NCBI GenBank assembly: GCA_013694495.1
Contig: JACDCH010000558.1
Coordinates: 1-12,654 of the forward strand
DNA: 12,654 bases
Reading direction: 5' to 3'
Origin: Acidimicrobiia bacterium
GTDB lineage: Bacteria > Actinomycetota > Acidimicrobiia > Acidimicrobiales > JACDCH01
The translations under genes were made by a program, and so were the position numbers. Shown here piece after piece: positions 1-6,760 of this stretch. The notes below the pieces were generated by a model. It was not told the origin of the DNA. It ran no database searches and was given only the letters and a program-made list of their open reading frames with translations. How positions within the stretch are numbered: position 1 is the first letter of the stretch; the number at the start of each line of letters is the position of its first letter.

Positions 1-1
1 C

Positions 2-856
2 CCCGGCGTCGTTCACGTCTCGATCTCGGGCTTCGGCCACGGCGACAGCCCGTACCGCGACTGGCCGGCGTTCGCGCCGGTGGTCGAAGCCATGTCGGGC
101 ATCTACGAGTTCAAGCGGCGCGGCGACGACCCGCCCGTGGTGGCGCCGGTCGGCGCCCTCGGCGACATCGGATCGGGGCTGTACGCGGTGATCGGCGTGC
201 TGGCCGCCCTCCGACACCGGGAGGCCACGGGCGTCGGCCAGCACGTCGACATCGCCATGCTCGACTCGGTGCTGGCCATGACCGACATCGTGACCAACTT
301 CTGGTCGATGGGGCTGCGCGGCGGCGACCTCGGTCCGCTGCTGATGCACGGGTTCCGGGCCCGGGACGGGTGGTTCGTGCTCCAGGTCGGGCGGGAGCCG
401 CAGTTCCGTGCCCTCGTGGCGCTGATCGGCCGCCCGGAGTGGGCCGACGACCAGCGCTTCGCCGAGCGCCAGGGTTGGATCGACCACCTCGAGTCCGACC
501 TCCGCCCGGCCGTCGAGGGGTGGGCGGCGACGCAGACCAAGGTCGAGGCGTGCCAGGCGCTCGGGTCGGCCGGCATCGCGGCCGGACCCTGCTTCGCCGA
601 CGAGGAGGTCGTGGCCGACCCGCACGTCGCCCTGCGCCGCATGCTCGTCGAGCTGCCCCGCACCGACGGCGTCGAGCAGCCGGTCCTCGTGCCCGGCAAC
701 CCGGTGAAGCTGTCGGCCGTGGCCGAGCAACCCGAGGCGCCGCCCCCGTGGCTGGGCGCCGACACCGATGCCGTGCTCCGCGAGGAGCTGGGGCTCGACG
801 ACGACGAGCTCGCCGCCCTCCACGCCGACGGCGTGATCGGCCCCAAGGAGGCCTGA
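2..856 (+). CDS. CoA-transferase family III (CaiB/BaiF type), 5' end outside the window
   Basis: Class III CoA-transferases move CoA from an acyl-CoA donor to a carboxylic acid through an aspartyl-CoA intermediate in the cytoplasm. The frame is open from base 2, so the start lies upstream; 284 codons are visible against about 390-400 for the family. The opening VSISGFG...YRDWPAF is the usual block before the active site. The A-L-G-D-I-G-S-G-L-Y stretch with Asp at 164-166 matches the position of the catalytic aspartate (Asp169 of formyl-CoA transferase). It is followed by GVLAALRHREATGVGQHVDI, the family's standard next block, and a normal C-terminal end (LGLDDDELAAL). The stop overlaps the next start as TGATG, so the two genes are very probably co-translated. 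The acid substrate is unknown; a steroid, terpenoid or aromatic acid would fit the neighbourhood but is inference. Confidence 0.93.
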   Translation, partial: PGVVHVSISGFGHGDSPYRDWPAFAPVVEAMSGIYEFKRRGDDPPVVAPVGALGDIGSGLYAVIGVLAALRHREATGVGQHVDIAMLDSVLAMTDIVTNFWSMGLRGGDLGPLLMHGFRARDGWFVLQVGREPQFRALVALIGRPEWADDQRFAERQGWIDHLESDLRPAVEGWAATQTKVEACQALGSAGIAAGPCFADEEVVADPHVALRRMLVELPRTDGVEQPVLVPGNPVKLSAVAEQPEAPPPWLGADTDAVLREELGLDDDELAALHADGVIGPKEA

Positions 857-1959
857 TGCCCATCCCCATCGACGAGTACCCGGTCCACCAGGTCCCGCTG
901 TCGATCGCCCACGCGGCGACCAGCGACCGCAACTTCTACGACCGCTGCTACCTCAACGCCCACGACCGCACGGGCGAGGTGTTCCTCATCACCGGCCTCG
1001 GCGTGTACCCGAACCTCGGCGTGATCGACGCGTACGCGTGCGTCCGGCGGGGCGACCGGCAGATCTCGGTCCGGACGTCGGACGCCCTCGGCCCCGACCG
1101 CCTGCGTCAGGAAGTGGGGCCCTACCGGCTGGAGGTGATCGAGCCGCTGCAGAAGCTGCGAGTCGTGCTCGACGGCGACGATCACGGCATCGGCTTCGAC
1201 CTCACCTGGGAGGGCTCGTACCCGGCGGTGGAGGAGTCGCCCCACCTCCTGCGCCAGGGCGGCAAGGTCATCCTCGACGCGTGCCGATTCGCCCAGGTCG
1301 GCACGTGGAGCGGCGAGCTGCGGGTCGAGGGCGACACGTTCATCGTCGACCCCGAGACCTGGGTCGGCACCCGGGACCGGTCGTGGGGCATCCGCGGCAG
1401 CGGCGAGCCGGAGCCCCCGGGCCGGGCCGCGGCTGAGCCCGATCCCCGCTTCGGCTTCTGGTGGATGTACATCCCCGTGCGCTTCGACGACTTCGGGCTG
1501 ATCTTGATCGCCCAGGAGGACGGCGACGGTCACCGCACCCTGAACGACGCCATCCGCGTGTGGCCCGAGGGCAGCGGCCGGGAGCCGGAGAACCTCGGCT
1601 TCCCCGAGTACGAGGTGCGCTACGCGACGGGCACCCGCATCCCCGAGTCGTGCCGGGTGACGGTCGCCGACCTCGAGATCGAGGTCGAGTCCCTCGGCTA
1701 CGTGGTGCTCCATGCCGGCTGCGGCTACGGGCCCGACCCGGCGTGGCGCCACGGCGTGTGGAAGGAGCGGGGCTGGGTCGACGGCGGCGTCGTCGACCTG
1801 AACGACCCGGCGGTGGCGCCGATGATCCCGTTCGGCGTCATCGACCACGTCGGCAAGGCGACGTGCGGGGGCCAGGTCGGGTGGGGGCTGTTCGAGCACG
1901 GCACGATCGGCCGCTACGAGCCGTCGGGCTTCACCGACTTCGGCTCGGTGGCGCCGTGA
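856..1959 (+). CDS. DUF7064-type protein, AttH/CrtC (carotenoid hydratase-like) beta-sheet fold
   Basis: The protein has 367 residues with no signal peptide or membrane segment. The central G-T-R-D-R-S-W-G-I-R (171-180) followed by FWWMYIPVRF (201-210), and the late G-C-G-Y-G...R-H-G-V-W-K (288-303), are the motifs I associate with DUF7064-type proteins. These are distantly related to the lipocalin-like AttH/hydroxyneurosporene synthase (CrtC) fold. No catalytic role is established to my knowledge, so a hydratase or lipid-binding role is only a guess. The ATG is set by a strong AAGGAGG at 845-851, four bases before it, and by the one-base overlap with the CoA-transferase stop, so the pair forms an operon. 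Its partnership with a CoA-transferase suggests work on the same hydrophobic acid. The family call rests on motif memory, not on a search. Confidence 0.72.
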   Translation: MPIPIDEYPVHQVPLSIAHAATSDRNFYDRCYLNAHDRTGEVFLITGLGVYPNLGVIDAYACVRRGDRQISVRTSDALGPDRLRQEVGPYRLEVIEPLQKLRVVLDGDDHGIGFDLTWEGSYPAVEESPHLLRQGGKVILDACRFAQVGTWSGELRVEGDTFIVDPETWVGTRDRSWGIRGSGEPEPPGRAAAEPDPRFGFWWMYIPVRFDDFGLILIAQEDGDGHRTLNDAIRVWPEGSGREPENLGFPEYEVRYATGTRIPESCRVTVADLEIEVESLGYVVLHAGCGYGPDPAWRHGVWKERGWVDGGVVDLNDPAVAPMIPFGVIDHVGKATCGGQVGWGLFEHGTIGRYEPSGFTDFGSVAP

Positions 1960-2024
1960 GCGAGCTTGCGAGCGAACCATTGTCACAGCGCGTTGTCTCG
2001 ATGCGGAGCTTGCGGAGCATCGAG
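1956..2024. repeat. Two related repeat elements sharing GAGCTTGCG, second one a hairpin
   Basis: Right at the stop codon of the DUF7064 gene lies GAGCGAGCTTGCGAGCGA (1959-1976 region). About 30 bases later comes a second element with the same core, GGAGCTTGCGGAG. The second core is flanked by a perfect 8-bp inverted repeat, CTCGATGC (1997-2004) and GCATCGAG (2017-2024), with a 12-base loop. The two elements look like versions of one design, a repeated flank around a GAGCTTGCG core. The hairpin lies 38 bases after the stop, so it could end the CoA-transferase/DUF7064 transcript, although no T-run follows. A dispersed intergenic repeat family is equally possible. Confidence 0.5.
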
Positions 2025-2025
2025 C

Positions 2026-2092
2026 GCTCACTGGTGCCCCATGCGCGCCGCGTATCCTGCGCCGCCACGGACGGGATGCTGCACCAGTGAGC
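2026..2092. repeat. Perfect 12-bp inverted repeat spanning the SnoaL gene start
   Basis: GCTCACTGGTGC (2026-2037) and GCACCAGTGAGC (2081-2092) are exact reverse complements separated by 43 bases. The right arm contains the GTG start codon at 2087. Each arm is itself close to a palindrome (CACTGGTG/CACCAGTG), so each could be a dimer-binding site. If a transcript covers both arms they could also pair and hide the start codon. Confidence 0.5.
2053..2076 (+). promoter_or_regulatory. Possible -10 element and weak ribosome binding site for the SnoaL gene
   Basis: TATCCT at 2053-2058 fits an actinobacterial -10 (TANNNT) and would start RNA near 2064-2065. The sequence ACGGGA at 2071-2076 could act as a weak Shine-Dalgarno site ten bases before the GTG at 2087. 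No -35 match is seen. The call rests on the hexamer and its position only. Confidence 0.3.
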
Positions 2093-2557
2093 TTCGACCT
2101 CGGCGAGGTCTCGGACCGGCTCGAGATCCACGACGTCCTGGCCCGCTACAGCTACGCCATCGACTTCCGCCGCTGGGCCGACCTCGACGCGATCTTCACG
2201 CCCGACGCGACGATCGACTACCGGGCCACCGGCGGGATCACCGGGAACCTGGCCGAGATCGAGGCGTTCCTCGACTCGTCGTTTGCCATGGTGAACCGGT
2301 CCCAGCACCTGATGGCCACGACCGTGATCGACTTCGAGCCGGACCGGGCGGCGGCGGCCACTCGCACGATGTGCCACAACCCGATGGTCTTCGCCGGCGC
2401 CGGCGGCATCGCCGACCCCGGTCGCCTCGCCGTGTTCGGCCTCTGGTACCACGACCGCTTCGTCCGCACCGCCGCCGGCTGGCGCATCGCCCAGCGCACC
2501 CAGGAGCAGGCCTACGCCTTCCTCCCCGACGGCACCCCCTTCCAGGTCCCCCAGTAG
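2087..2557 (+). CDS. SnoaL/NTF2-like cone-fold protein (SnoaL_4 type)
   Basis: The protein has 156 residues, normal for a single-domain SnoaL-like protein. The N-terminal pattern is typical of the SnoaL_4 group: helix ending RLEIHDVLARYSYAIDFRRW, then LDAIFTPDATIDYR (34-46), then the GG..G turn (49-53). A C-terminal sheet follows, LWYHDRFVRTAAGWRIAQRT (119-138). Family members include polyketide cyclases, ketosteroid-isomerase-like enzymes, dehydratases and small-subunit relatives of ring-hydroxylating dioxygenases, so the fold does not fix the reaction. The start is GTG, inside the right arm of a 12-bp inverted repeat. The gene stands alone, ending towards the hairpin pair at 2665-2774. Together with the second SnoaL gene at 6314-6760 it suggests small isomerase or hydratase steps in a catabolic pathway; this is inference. 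Confidence 0.85.
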   Translation: MSFDLGEVSDRLEIHDVLARYSYAIDFRRWADLDAIFTPDATIDYRATGGITGNLAEIEAFLDSSFAMVNRSQHLMATTVIDFEPDRAAAATRTMCHNPMVFAGAGGIADPGRLAVFGLWYHDRFVRTAAGWRIAQRTQEQAYAFLPDGTPFQVPQ

Positions 2558-2664
2558 GCGGCCCCGTCCTGAGCGCACAAGAGGTGAACGGCAAGGTCAA
2601 GGTCAAGGGCGCGACGGAGGTGGCGCTGCTCGACTCGAGCGTCTGCCGTGCCGCCACCCTGCTC

Positions 2665-2777
2665 GACTGGTGTGCAGCAGCCGGACGATTCGGTCCGGTT
2701 CCTGCACACCAGTCACTACGCCGCCAACTGGTGTGCAGCAGCCGGACGATTCGGTCCGGTTCCTGCACACCAGTCAC
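2665..2777. repeat. Twin long hairpins, 61-bp direct repeat between convergent genes
   Basis: A 51-base sequence starting ACTGGTGTGCAGCAGCCGG occurs at 2666-2716 and again, identical, at 2727-2777; similarity continues to about 2722 with one mismatch. Each copy folds on itself. The first has 13-bp arms, GACTGGTGTGCAG (2665-2677) and CTGCACACCAGTC (2702-2714). Inside these is a second perfect stem, CCGGAC (2681-2686) and GTCCGG (2693-2698), with loop GATTCG. The second copy has 12-bp arms at 2727-2738 and 2763-2774. The pair sits between genes that converge, so it could stop transcription from both sides, although no T-run follows on either strand. It also looks like a REP-type dispersed element. 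I see no gene in the rest of the 2558-2804 gap. Confidence 0.75.
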
Positions 2778-2804
2778 CACGCCAGTTGCGAAACCGTCAA
2801 GCAG

Positions 2805-4145
2805 TCAGGAAGGGCGGGCGGCGAGGGCTTGGGAGACGGCGGCGGCGTCGGGGGCGCAGCCGAGGTGCGTGGCGACGGCGCGGAGGAGGTTCTCGCCGGC
2901 GGCGCGAACCGCCGGGTCGGCGGCCAGGGCGGCCATCCCCTGGCCTTGCCCGGGGGTGAGCGCCTGCTGCATGAACAGCGCCGCCGGCGCATACAGCTGG
3001 TCGACGTCGGCCCGCAGCTCCGGTGGTGCGCTGGCGCGGAGCTCCTCGAGGCGGCGCTCGCACACGGCCCACACCCGCGCCGGCTCGTGACGGCCGAGCA
3101 CCGTCACCACCGCCATCCCCTTCAGCGTCTGGCTCAGCAGCCCGTAGAAGTCGGTGCCGCCGGGGCCGAGCAGCGCGTCGGGCGGGTTGTCGGGCCCGAA
3201 GTGTTGGGCCAGCAGCAGCGCGGCGTACTCCCGGGCCGCAGCGGGGTCGGTCTGAGCCCGGTAGCCGGCCCGCAGCATCGCGGCGGCGCTGCCGACGTCG
3301 GCCAGCGACACCGAGGTGCGCAGCTCGCGGACCACGCCGTGGGCGGCCCGGTCGGACAGCCCGAAGGCGGTGGCGTAGGCGAGGTAGCGGTCCCAGACGG
3401 CGACGGCGCCGGCGTCGCGGTCGTCGAAGGCGCCCTGGTCCTCGAGGAAGCGGCGCACGCCGAGCCAGCGGGTGCCGGCGGCCCGGCCGGCGTCGGTCAG
3501 GTGCAGGTGCCGGCCCCGCACGGCGACGATGATCCCGGCGAGGAGCAGGCCGACCCAGAGGAACGGCAGCACGATCCACAGCGGCGGCACGATCACGAAG
3601 AAGCCGACGGTGACGATGCCGGCGAGGACCATCAGCGGCCCGCCGAGCGAGGCGGTCGACGGCTGGGCCACGAGGCCTCGGCTGGTGGCGTCGGCGGCCA
3701 CGCCGGTGCGGAACTGGGCCCACGTGCGCACCGACCCGGGGCCGAGCGCCCGGCCCAGCGCCTCGACGCTCGCCGTGCCCTCGACGGGGTCGGTCGCGGT
3801 GGCGACGGCGGCCAGCACGGCGCCCTCGTAGGGGGTGACGGCCTCGCCCGAACGGGTTCGGGGCCGCAGCAGGTGGTGCTCGGGCGAGACCTGGATCACC
3901 TCGAGGTGACTGCGTGCGGCGAGGTCGAGGAGGGTGGCGGCGAGGGCGTCGTCGGTGAGCTCGAGGCGGTGGACGAGCAGGTTGACCACGGCCGGCGGCT
4001 CGGCGCCGAGCTCCATCGTCGCCGGCCCGGCGTCGCCGAGCTCCTGGCCCCGCGACGACCGGTGCCGGTGCACCGTGTTCCACACCAGCCAGGCCACGAC
4101 CCCGAAGGCCATGATCCCGAGGCCGATGACGACGTTCAGCGCCAT
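2805..4145 (-). CDS. DUF2207 family membrane protein, short form
   Basis: The protein has 446 residues. One membrane segment lies at the N terminus (about 4-24) and a closely spaced pair in the middle (about 170-208). The C-terminal half carries the DUF2207 signature W-D-R-Y-L-A-Y-A-x-A-F-G (251-262), preceded by the FLEDQGAFDDR stretch. Typical DUF2207 proteins also have a long extracytoplasmic N-terminal domain after a signal peptide. That domain is absent here, and residues 40-165 look like a cytoplasmic winged-helix-like region (VVNLLVHRLELTDDALAATL). The function of the family is unknown to me. It is the last gene of the minus-strand operon, starting 7 bases after the P450 stop with no clear Shine-Dalgarno site, so translation is probably coupled. 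Its transcript runs into the twin hairpins. Confidence 0.78.
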   Translation of the reverse strand: MALNVVIGLGIMAFGVVAWLVWNTVHRHRSSRGQELGDAGPATMELGAEPPAVVNLLVHRLELTDDALAATLLDLAARSHLEVIQVSPEHHLLRPRTRSGEAVTPYEGAVLAAVATATDPVEGTASVEALGRALGPGSVRTWAQFRTGVAADATSRGLVAQPSTASLGGPLMVLAGIVTVGFFVIVPPLWIVLPFLWVGLLLAGIIVAVRGRHLHLTDAGRAAGTRWLGVRRFLEDQGAFDDRDAGAVAVWDRYLAYATAFGLSDRAAHGVVRELRTSVSLADVGSAAAMLRAGYRAQTDPAAAREYAALLLAQHFGPDNPPDALLGPGGTDFYGLLSQTLKGMAVVTVLGRHEPARVWAVCERRLEELRASAPPELRADVDQLYAPAALFMQQALTPGQGQGMAALAADPAVRAAGENLLRAVATHLGCAPDAAAVSQALAARPS

Positions 4146-4152
4146 CGCGCGC

Positions 4153-5403
4153 TCAGCGTCCGAGGGCGAGCGGCAGGGCCTTGAGCCCGTTGTTGAGGTT
4201 CGACCGCACCCGGCGGGCTGCGCCGGTCCGCTCGATGCGGCCGAACGTCGACAGGAGCTCGTCGAAGAAGACGCGGCCCTCGAGCCGGGCCAGGCGGGCG
4301 CCGAGGCAGAAGTGGCCGCCGATGCCGAAGCTCAGGTGGGGGTTCGGGTCGCGACGGATGTCGAAGCGGTGCGGCTCGGCGAACACCGCGTCGTCGCGGT
4401 TCGCCGACGTGTAGAGCATCGCCACCTTGTCGCCCCCCGCGATCGCCGTCCCGTGGAGGACGGTGTCGGTCGTGGCCGTGCGCCGGAAGTAGTGGAGCGG
4501 GTTGGCGAACCGCAGGATCTCCTCCACGGCGGCGCCGAGCCCGGACCGGTCGGCCCGCAGCGCCTCGAGCTGGTCGGGGTGGTCGAGCAGCGCATCGAGA
4601 CCCGACGACAGCATCGTGCGGGTGGTGTCGTTGCCCGCCGTCACGAGCTGCACGCAGAAGCTGCCGACGCTCACGTCGTCCATCGGCGCCCCGTCGACCT
4701 CGGTGGCGAGGATCAGGGCGAAGAGGTCCTCGCGCGTCCCGGGCTCGGCCCGCCGGGCGGCGGCGAGCTCGATGAAGTACATCGCCATCTCGACCGACGC
4801 GCTCATCGTGTCGTCCACGCCCCCGCCCACCTCCCCGGTGACGCCCCCGCCCACCTCCCCGGTGGCATCCGCTCCGGCGACGTCGGGATCCTGGCCCGCG
4901 GTTTGCCGCTCGGCCCAGCGGTGGAGCCGAGGCCAGTCCTCGGCGGGCAGGCCCATCAGCTCGCCCACGACCTGCGAGGGCAGGTGGGCGGCGACGTCGT
5001 GCACGAAGTCGACGTCGCCCCGCTCGGCCGCTTCGGCGAGCACCCGGCGGCTGATGGCGCGGATGCGCTCCTCCATCTCGCCGATGACCCTGGCCCCGAA
5101 CGTGGGCGCCAGCGGTTGGCGGTGGCGGGCGTGGACCGGCGGGTCCATGGCCAGGAGCATGTGGCGCATCATCTCGAGCGACTCCGGGCTGAGGTCCTCG
5201 AGCACGACGCCGCCGAGCGAGGCCGAGTAGACGCCGGGGTGCCGGGCCACCTCGACGACGTCGGCGTGGCGCAGCACGGCCCAGTAGCCGCCGCCCTCGG
5301 GCATGTCCTGCCAGTGCACCGGGTCGGTGCGCCGCAGCTCCTCGAGCTCGTCGTGGGGGACGCCGTCCACCCACGAGTTCGGCGAGTACAGGTCGACGCC
5401 CAC
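4153..5403 (-). CDS. Cytochrome P450, CYP125/CYP142-like
   Basis: This is a soluble bacterial P450 of 416 residues that would hydroxylate a hydrophobic substrate using electrons from a ferredoxin not encoded here. All family marks are present: HARHR after the B' region (91-95), I-helix A-G-N-D-T-T (256-261), E295-x-x-R298, and the heme loop F-G-I-G-G-H-F-C-L-G with Cys366 (359-368). The N-terminal layout, AMDPPVHARHR, SANRDDAVF and DPNPHLSFG recall the CYP125/142/124 group. In mycobacteria that group oxidises the terminal methyl group of cholesterol side chains or branched lipids. The actual substrate is unknown. I chose GTG at 5403, 11 bases after the LLM stop, because no earlier start fits. 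A tandem 24-bp duplication adds eight residues in the F-G loop. Confidence 0.93.
   Translation of the reverse strand: MGVDLYSPNSWVDGVPHDELEELRRTDPVHWQDMPEGGGYWAVLRHADVVEVARHPGVYSASLGGVVLEDLSPESLEMMRHMLLAMDPPVHARHRQPLAPTFGARVIGEMEERIRAISRRVLAEAAERGDVDFVHDVAAHLPSQVVGELMGLPAEDWPRLHRWAERQTAGQDPDVAGADATGEVGGGVTGEVGGGVDDTMSASVEMAMYFIELAAARRAEPGTREDLFALILATEVDGAPMDDVSVGSFCVQLVTAGNDTTRTMLSSGLDALLDHPDQLEALRADRSGLGAAVEEILRFANPLHYFRRTATTDTVLHGTAIAGGDKVAMLYTSANRDDAVFAEPHRFDIRRDPNPHLSFGIGGHFCLGARLARLEGRVFFDELLSTFGRIERTGAARRVRSNLNNGLKALPLALGR
4817..4864. repeat. Perfect 24-bp tandem duplication inside the P450 gene
   Basis: Bases 4817-4840 and 4841-4864 are identical. On the minus strand they encode TGEVGGGV twice (P450 residues 181-196). 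The repeat keeps the frame and falls between the F and G helices by comparison with CYP125-like proteins, a loop that often tolerates length change and lines substrate entry. Confidence 0.85.
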
Positions 5404-5414
5404 CGCGCCGGACC

Positions 5415-6317
5415 CTATGCGGCGGCGGATCGGGCCGCGGCGAGTGCGTCGATGGCGGCGCCGGCGTCGTGCAGGTCCGGGGCGCAGAAGACCTTGAGCG
5501 GGAGCTGCACGTCGGTGGCGCCGGCGGCCTCGTACGCCGGCAGAGCAGCCATCGTCGCCACCGGATCGGCCCGGCCGTCCTCGTCGCGCACCACGGGGAG
5601 GGCGGCGTGCACGGTGAAGGTCGACGGGTCGCGGCCCGCGGCCTCGAACGCGGCGGTGAGGGTGGCGGCGCCGGCGGCGACGTCGTCGACGGTGGAGCCC
5701 ATGATCGGGATCCACCCGTCGCCGAGCGTCACGATCCGGTCGAGGTTCCGCCGCGTCAGCGTGCCGCTGAACCACACCGGCAGCCGGGGCTGCACCGGGG
5801 CCGGCCGGCACCACACGTCGTGGAACGACACCGTCGCCGACTCGAACGACGCCGGCGCGTCCTCCCACAGCTTCCGACAGGCGGCGATGGTGTCGGTCAG
5901 CACCCGGCCCCTCGCGTCGTGGTCGACGCCGAGCGCCTCGAGCTCCGCACGGTGCCAGCCGGTACCGACGCCGAGGTCGAGCCGGCCGCCGGACAGCACG
6001 TCGAGCGTGGCGGTCTCCTTGGCCAGGAGCGGCGCCGGGCGCAGGGGGGCGATGAGGATCCCGGTCGCCAACCGGATCCGCTCGGTGGCGGCCGCGATCG
6101 CGGTCAGCAGCGTGAGCGGCGCCAGCCAGTCCGCGTCCGGGCCGGTGGGGAAGCGGCCCCACGGGTAGGTGTCGACGTCGGCGCCGAGCACGACGTGGTC
6201 GACCACGACGAGGCGGTCGATGCCCGCGGCATCGGCGTGGCGGGCGACGTCCAGCAGCCCCCGCCAGCCCCCGGCCGGCGGCTCGCCGAACATCGGCAGA
6301 CCGAGCCCGAGCCTCAT
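5415..6317 (-). CDS. LLM-class F420-dependent oxidoreductase (Rv2161c-type)
   Basis: The protein is a 300-residue luciferase-like TIM barrel with no membrane segment. The N-terminal MRLGLGLPMFGE, then RIRLATGILIAPLRPA (81-95) and L-S-G-G-R-L-D-L-G-V-G-T-G-W-H-R-A-E (108-125), are standard for the TIGR03619-like F420 subgroup. Such enzymes use reduced or oxidised coenzyme F420 for hydride transfer to or from alcohols, ketones or enones. The specific substrate cannot be inferred. The start is the ATG whose last two bases overlap the upstream stop (ATGA, 4-bp overlap at 6314-6317), which fixes the start and shows coupling to the SnoaL gene. The P450 follows after 11 bases. Co-transcription with a P450 suggests a redox step on the product of hydroxylation, for example alcohol oxidation; this is inference. 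Confidence 0.92.
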   Translation of the reverse strand: MRLGLGLPMFGEPPAGGWRGLLDVARHADAAGIDRLVVVDHVVLGADVDTYPWGRFPTGPDADWLAPLTLLTAIAAATERIRLATGILIAPLRPAPLLAKETATLDVLSGGRLDLGVGTGWHRAELEALGVDHDARGRVLTDTIAACRKLWEDAPASFESATVSFHDVWCRPAPVQPRLPVWFSGTLTRRNLDRIVTLGDGWIPIMGSTVDDVAAGAATLTAAFEAAGRDPSTFTVHAALPVVRDEDGRADPVATMAALPAYEAAGATDVQLPLKVFCAPDLHDAGAAIDALAAARSAAA

Positions 6318-6760
6318 GACGCCTCGACCGCGTTCTCGACCTGCCAGAGCTGGTGGCACTGCCGCGACGCGAGCCGCCAGGCGCCGTCCTCGAGGCGGAA
6401 GCCGTCGATGTAGCGCAGCCCGATCTGGCGGTTCCACGCCGGGCCGCCGTCGACGGGTCCGATGTGGTGACCCACCCCCGACGTCACGCCCACCGCGAGG
6501 CGCCCGTCGTCACGCAGCGCAACGCGGTGCGAGCCGACGACGTGGACCGTGTGCCGGTAGCGCGACCGCAGCGTGTCGATGAGCCGGGGCATGTCGTCGA
6601 CGCCGTCGTAGTGCCCGGTCTGCTCCCCGCCCCGGTGGATCGTGAGCTCGGCGTCGGCCGTCCACAGCGACCGGAACAGCTCGGCGTCGAGGGTGTCGGC
6701 GGCCACGGCGTAGCCCTCGACGAGGGCGCGGATCTCGGCGGCGGCCTGGGGATCGCTCAC
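6314..6760 (-). CDS. SnoaL/NTF2-like protein, second copy
   Basis: The protein has 148 residues from the GTG at 6760. The helix-sheet pattern is the SnoaL_4 type: ALVEGYAVAADTLDAELFRSL, then WTADAELTIHRGG, then H...H (70-78) and a C-terminal RYIDGFRLEDGAWRLASRQC (116-135). It is not a close copy of the protein at 2087-2557. I prefer the GTG at 6760 because it overlaps the SET gene stop in the GTGA form (6757-6760), mirroring the overlap at its own 3' end. A GTG at 6775, five codons earlier, is possible, and neither has a clear Shine-Dalgarno site. A role as a dehydratase, isomerase or small binding protein in the P450 pathway is likely, but the fold alone does not decide. Confidence 0.82.
   Translation of the reverse strand: MSDPQAAAEIRALVEGYAVAADTLDAELFRSLWTADAELTIHRGGEQTGHYDGVDDMPRLIDTLRSRYRHTVHVVGSHRVALRDDGRLAVGVTSGVGHHIGPVDGGPAWNRQIGLRYIDGFRLEDGAWRLASRQCHQLWQVENAVEAS

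Noticed and set aside
103..2031. Long open frame on the minus strand opposite the CoA-transferase and DUF7064 genes
   Set aside because: High GC produces long antisense frames; its protein is low-complexity Arg/Ala/Val-rich and the plus-strand genes have clear family motifs.
2665..2777. Twin repeats as the start of a CRISPR array
   Set aside because: Only two copies, a 10-base spacer and long internal palindromes; no cas gene is present.
2670..4184. Plus-strand open frame opposite the DUF2207 gene
   Set aside because: It begins inside the hairpin repeat and its translation is Gly/Glu/Arg-rich without domains, while the minus-strand frame has membrane helices and the DUF2207 signature.
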